Source: JAMHWD01 sp035911135
GTDB lineage: Bacteria > Pseudomonadota > Alphaproteobacteria > Micavibrionales > Micavibrionaceae
Length of the DNA stretch: 64,000 nucleotides
NCBI GenBank assembly: GCA_035911135.1
Contig: JAMHWD010000018.1
Location: 248,001 to 312,000, forward strand
Direction of reading: 5' to 3'
A program made the position numbers and the translations under genes. Shown here piece after piece: positions 61,443 through 64,000 of this stretch. Numbering within the stretch: position 1 is the first letter of the stretch; each line of letters begins with the position of its first letter. The notes beneath the pieces were generated by a model that saw only the letters and a list, made by a program, of their open reading frames with translations, searched no databases and had not been told where the DNA came from.

Positions 61443-62258
61443 CTAGTCAGGCTTGAAGATTGTATCAATGGCGCGGTCCACAATCCCGCGTTCTTCCATC
61501 AACTGCTTGCGCTGCGTATCATCCAGCAGAGCATAGCTGCGTTCATACCACTCGCTGCCCGGATAATTGTATCCTAACACTGCGGCAACCTTATACGCCT
61601 CATCCTTCAGGCCCAGAATCATATAGGATTCCACAAGACGGTGCAGCGCTTCAGGCACATGCATCGTGGTCTGGAAATCTTTCACCACCGCGCGAAAACG
61701 GTTAATCCCGGCATTCACAAATCCGCGGTTCAGATAATAACGCCCGACTTCCATTTCCTTGCCGGCCAGATGGTCCTGCGTCAGGTCAAATTTCAGCTTG
61801 GCATCACGCGCATATTTGCTGTCGGGGAAGCGCTTGATGAGCGAATCCAGCGCCTTTTGCGATTCAATCGTCATATCCTGATCGCGGCGCACGTCGGAAA
61901 TCTGCTCGTAATAGCACAGCGCCTTTAAGTAATAAGCGTAATCCACGCTTTCATTGCCGGGATGCAGTTCGATAAAGCGGTCCAATGCCATGATGGCTTC
62001 ATCATAGCGTTGATCTTCATAGGAAGAATAAGCGGCCATAAGCTGAGCCTGCGTGGCCCACTGCGAATATGGGTGCTGACGCTCGACTTCCTCGAAATAT
62101 TTCGTGGCCTCAACGTAATTCTGTTCAGCCATGGCGGTCTGTGCGCGGTTATACAGCACATCAACAGGCTCGGCGACCTGCTCTTCAGGCGTGCTGGAAC
62201 AGGCGGATAACAATCCTGCGGCAAGAACCGGCAATACATAATGGCGATAGCGCGTCAT
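61443..62258 (-). CDS. bamD: Outer membrane assembly lipoprotein BamD
   Basis: 271 aa from the ATG with GGAG at proper distance. The lipobox LSAC (Cys20) precedes a run of TPR helices ('YNRAQTAMAEQNYVEATKYFEEVERQHPYSQWATQAQL'). Part of the BAM complex that inserts outer membrane proteins. Between lpxC and recN, as in many Alphaproteobacteria. Confidence 0.94.
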   Translation of the reverse strand: MTRYRHYVLPVLAAGLLSACSSTPEEQVAEPVDVLYNRAQTAMAEQNYVEATKYFEEVERQHPYSQWATQAQLMAAYSSYEDQRYDEAIMALDRFIELHPGNESVDYAYYLKALCYYEQISDVRRDQDMTIESQKALDSLIKRFPDSKYARDAKLKFDLTQDHLAGKEMEVGRYYLNRGFVNAGINRFRAVVKDFQTTMHVPEALHRLVESYMILGLKDEAYKVAAVLGYNYPGSEWYERSYALLDDTQRKQLMEERGIVDRAIDTIFKPD

Positions 62259-62370
62259 CGGGGTGGACTCCATTTCCCTTATCATCAGATATTTGGGAAA
62301 AGATTAGCCGTGAGACAGGACATTGAAAAGAGGCAAAAGCGCTTAAAACCCAGCCATCCGCAGGAGATTT

Positions 62371-63279
62371 TCAACCATGCGCCTGAACGGGCTGCGCCGC
62401 GGCGAGGCTGGCTTGCGGGACGGCCGTTACGAACTCATAAGCGCGCTCATCGGCAAACAGCGCCTTAAGCGCCATATTATTCATGAAATGCCCGGCCTTA
62501 TAACCATCATACGCGCCCAGAATCGGCGCGCCGGCGAGATAAAGATCACCCATCGCATCCAGCAGTTTATGGCGGATAAATTCATCGGCAAAACGCAGAC
62601 CATCCTTGTTCAGCACCGATGTATCGGTCAGGACAATCGCATTCTCCAGCGAACCGCCCAGCGCCAGCCCCATGGATTGCATGGCCTCAACCTGATGCTT
62701 GAAACCGAATGTGCGGGCCGCAGCAATATCATGCACGAAATTGCCGTTCAGCATCTGCACAGAATAGCTCTGGCGGCCGATAACCGGCTCGGCAAATTCA
62801 ATCGTGCCGCCAAAAACAGGCGTATCGGAAGGCGTCAGCGTCACACGCTTGCCTTCATGCTCATAGGAAACTTCCTGAAGGACGCGGATAAAGCGGCGCG
62901 GGGCGGATTGCACCTGGATGCCGGCGGCTTCAATCACTTCAACGAAAGGCATGGCGCTGCCATCCATGACAGGCACTTCGGGGCCATCAATCTCAATGGT
63001 AACATTATCAATATTCAGGCCGCGCAAAGCCGCCATTACATGTTCGATCGTGCCCACGATCGCGCCGGGGCGGCCATTGCCGATCACGGTGCAAAGCTGG
63101 GTATCGACAACCGCATCGTAACGTGCGGCGATCACACGGTCTTGCGGCGCAAGGTCTGTGCGGATAAAAGTAATGCCGGAATCAATCTCGGCGGGGGTGA
63201 TCGTCATGGCGATCATCTTACCGCTGTGCAGGCCTACACCTTGCATCCGTATTGCTGATTTGACCGTTGTCTGCATCAT
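62371..63279 (-). CDS. lpxC: UDP-3-O-acyl-GlcNAc deacetylase LpxC
   Basis: 302 aa, zinc amidase for the committed step of lipid A synthesis. Zinc ligands lie in 'TIEHVMAAL' and 'RHKLLDAMGDLYL', and the catalytic His in 'AGHFMNN'. The frame upstream of MMQTTVKS is not conserved, so I start at 63279. The C-terminus has a short Ala/Gln tail. Confidence 0.95.
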   Translation of the reverse strand: MMQTTVKSAIRMQGVGLHSGKMIAMTITPAEIDSGITFIRTDLAPQDRVIAARYDAVVDTQLCTVIGNGRPGAIVGTIEHVMAALRGLNIDNVTIEIDGPEVPVMDGSAMPFVEVIEAAGIQVQSAPRRFIRVLQEVSYEHEGKRVTLTPSDTPVFGGTIEFAEPVIGRQSYSVQMLNGNFVHDIAAARTFGFKHQVEAMQSMGLALGGSLENAIVLTDTSVLNKDGLRFADEFIRHKLLDAMGDLYLAGAPILGAYDGYKAGHFMNNMALKALFADERAYEFVTAVPQASLAAAQPVQAHG

Positions 63280-63405
63280 AATTTCAAAAACCTTGGCATT
63301 GCGCCCGAAGCGCACAAAAACAGTATTTCCTGATATAAGTATAGAAAGCGAGGCTTTGCGCTTCAAATCACTGTTTATTGCGGATTGTTACAACGCGCTG
63401 CAACA

Positions 63406-63439
63406 AAAAACCCGCCCTGAATGAACCGGGCGGGTTTTT
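63406..63439 (-). terminator. ftsZ terminator
   Basis: Stem AAAAACCCGCCC/GGGCGGGTTTTT with a 10-nt loop, 20 nt past the ftsZ stop. Clear Rho-independent structure separating ftsZ from lpxC. Confidence 0.92.
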
Positions 63440-63458
63440 CAATAAAATCAGTTAGTTA

Positions 63459-64000
63459 TCAGTTAGCCTGACGGCGCAGGAAGGCCGGAATATCCAGCTC
63501 GTCCTCAATGGTTTTCTGTACCGGCTTGGCCGATGGCGCATCGATATTCAGATTACCCTGACGCGGCGCTGGCGCAGCCCCGCCCAGATCATTAAAGGAT
63601 GGCGGGCTTTTGCGCGGCTGATCGTCGCGGTACATCACGCCTTCGATGCTTTCCACGGTGTGCTGTACGGCTCCTGTGATGCGCTCGAATAATGATGGCG
63701 TGCGCTTGCGTGCCACAGGCGCAGAAGATGCGGGCATCTGACCTTGCGGCGCGCTCATATGCGCCCCGCCTACCGGAGCCGAGCCGGAAAGGAATGAAGG
63801 CAGATCAGAAACATAATCAACCTGCACCGGCATGGGCGGAATAAAAGCATCCTTGTAACGTGTCCCACGAAGCGCCGTATTCTGCGGCGCAGCTTCCTCG
63901 TTATTGCCGGCTGCGAATTTGCTCTGATCGAACATCTCCGAAGCCTCGGCCTCAGCCGGAGCCACTGGCAATTCCTGCTGCACGGCGGGCGTGTAAGCGG
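63459..64000 (-). CDS. ftsZ: Cell division protein FtsZ, C-terminal part
   Basis: The gene runs in from beyond the right edge. The 180 residues seen are the long disordered linker (Pro/Ala/Ser-rich) and the conserved C-terminal peptide 'DELDIPAFLRRQAN' that binds FtsA/ZipA-type partners. The GTPase domain is outside the window. Position beside lpxC confirms the call. Confidence 0.92.
   Translation of the reverse strand, partial: AYTPAVQQELPVAPAEAEASEMFDQSKFAAGNNEEAAPQNTALRGTRYKDAFIPPMPVQVDYVSDLPSFLSGSAPVGGAHMSAPQGQMPASSAPVARKRTPSLFERITGAVQHTVESIEGVMYRDDQPRKSPPSFNDLGGAAPAPRQGNLNIDAPSAKPVQKTIEDELDIPAFLRRQAN

Noticed and set aside
62377..63258. 293-codon plus-strand frame opposite lpxC
   Set aside because: Antisense shadow of lpxC with no ribosome site or domain.

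Overview
The window is chromosomal DNA of an alphaproteobacterium. The evidence is the gene set and its order: ftsZ-lpxC-bamD-recN-ligA, mreB/mreC/mreD-mrdA-rodA, a split pntAA-pntAB-pntB transhydrogenase, a Rickettsia-type 482-aa isocitrate dehydrogenase, a DUF1476 (F1-ATPase zeta inhibitor type) protein, a CheZ-like protein and a VPLPA-CTERM protein. Gene density and several Rickettsiales/Rhodospirillales-like families suggest a deep-branching group such as the Micavibrio relatives, but the sequence alone does not settle the genus. I see no rRNA, tRNA, CRISPR array or insertion sequence.

Region 1 (1-16.2 kb) is ordinary host chromosome. It holds envelope and unknown small proteins, CheZ, aconitase diverging from NhaA across a Fur-box-like site, isocitrate dehydrogenase, FolD, YggT, a DUF922-like HExxH protein, a CcmG/TlpA-like thioredoxin and a Cys/Met-metabolism PLP enzyme.

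Region 2 (about 16.2-32.2 kb) is the unusual part. A 15 kb minus-strand cluster has the late-gene order of a T7-like podovirus: two unknown genes, a small Pro/Gly-rich protein, portal, Bbp19-like protein, scaffold, capsid, terminator-like structure, tail tube A, tail tube B, ejection protein, tail fibre, small and large terminase, spanin-like protein, SleB-type wall hydrolase and 3TM holin. It has no integrase, polymerase, primase, phage RNA polymerase or replication gene. Three plus-strand cargo genes sit between the structural genes: a glycine-zipper lipoprotein, a possibly leaderless unknown protein and a PilZ protein. A divergent S24-type self-cleaving repressor sits at the right end. Regulation can be read from the DNA. 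A GTTC-N7-GTTC alphaproteobacterial LexA box precedes the first operon. A TAGGA-N6-TCCTA operator is found both in the repressor control region and exactly inside the -35/-10 spacer of the capsid promoter. Five copies of a covarying double-hairpin element lie between the terminase and lysis genes. Together this looks like a DNA-damage-controlled, domesticated T7-like particle system, possibly a gene transfer agent, or else a recently reduced prophage.

Region 3 (32.2-44.4 kb) returns to host genes: pyrE, nadK, a truncated lipoprotein fragment, purC, DUF1476, bolA, a monothiol glutaredoxin, and the rod-shape genes rodA, mrdA, mreD, mreC and mreB. A plus-strand VPLPA-CTERM surface protein gene is inserted between mreC and mreB. 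rpmJ follows.

Region 4 (44.5-52.8 kb) looks like a signalling and secretion module. A cyclic-nucleotide-binding EAL phosphodiesterase converges on a tight four-gene operon of TolC, a type I secretion ABC transporter, an HlyD-type adaptor and a CHASE2 class III nucleotide cyclase.

Region 5 (53-64 kb) carries the proton-translocating transhydrogenase with an extra small gene inside it, an alpha/beta hydrolase, and the ligA-recN-bamD-lpxC-ftsZ cluster. The window ends inside ftsZ.
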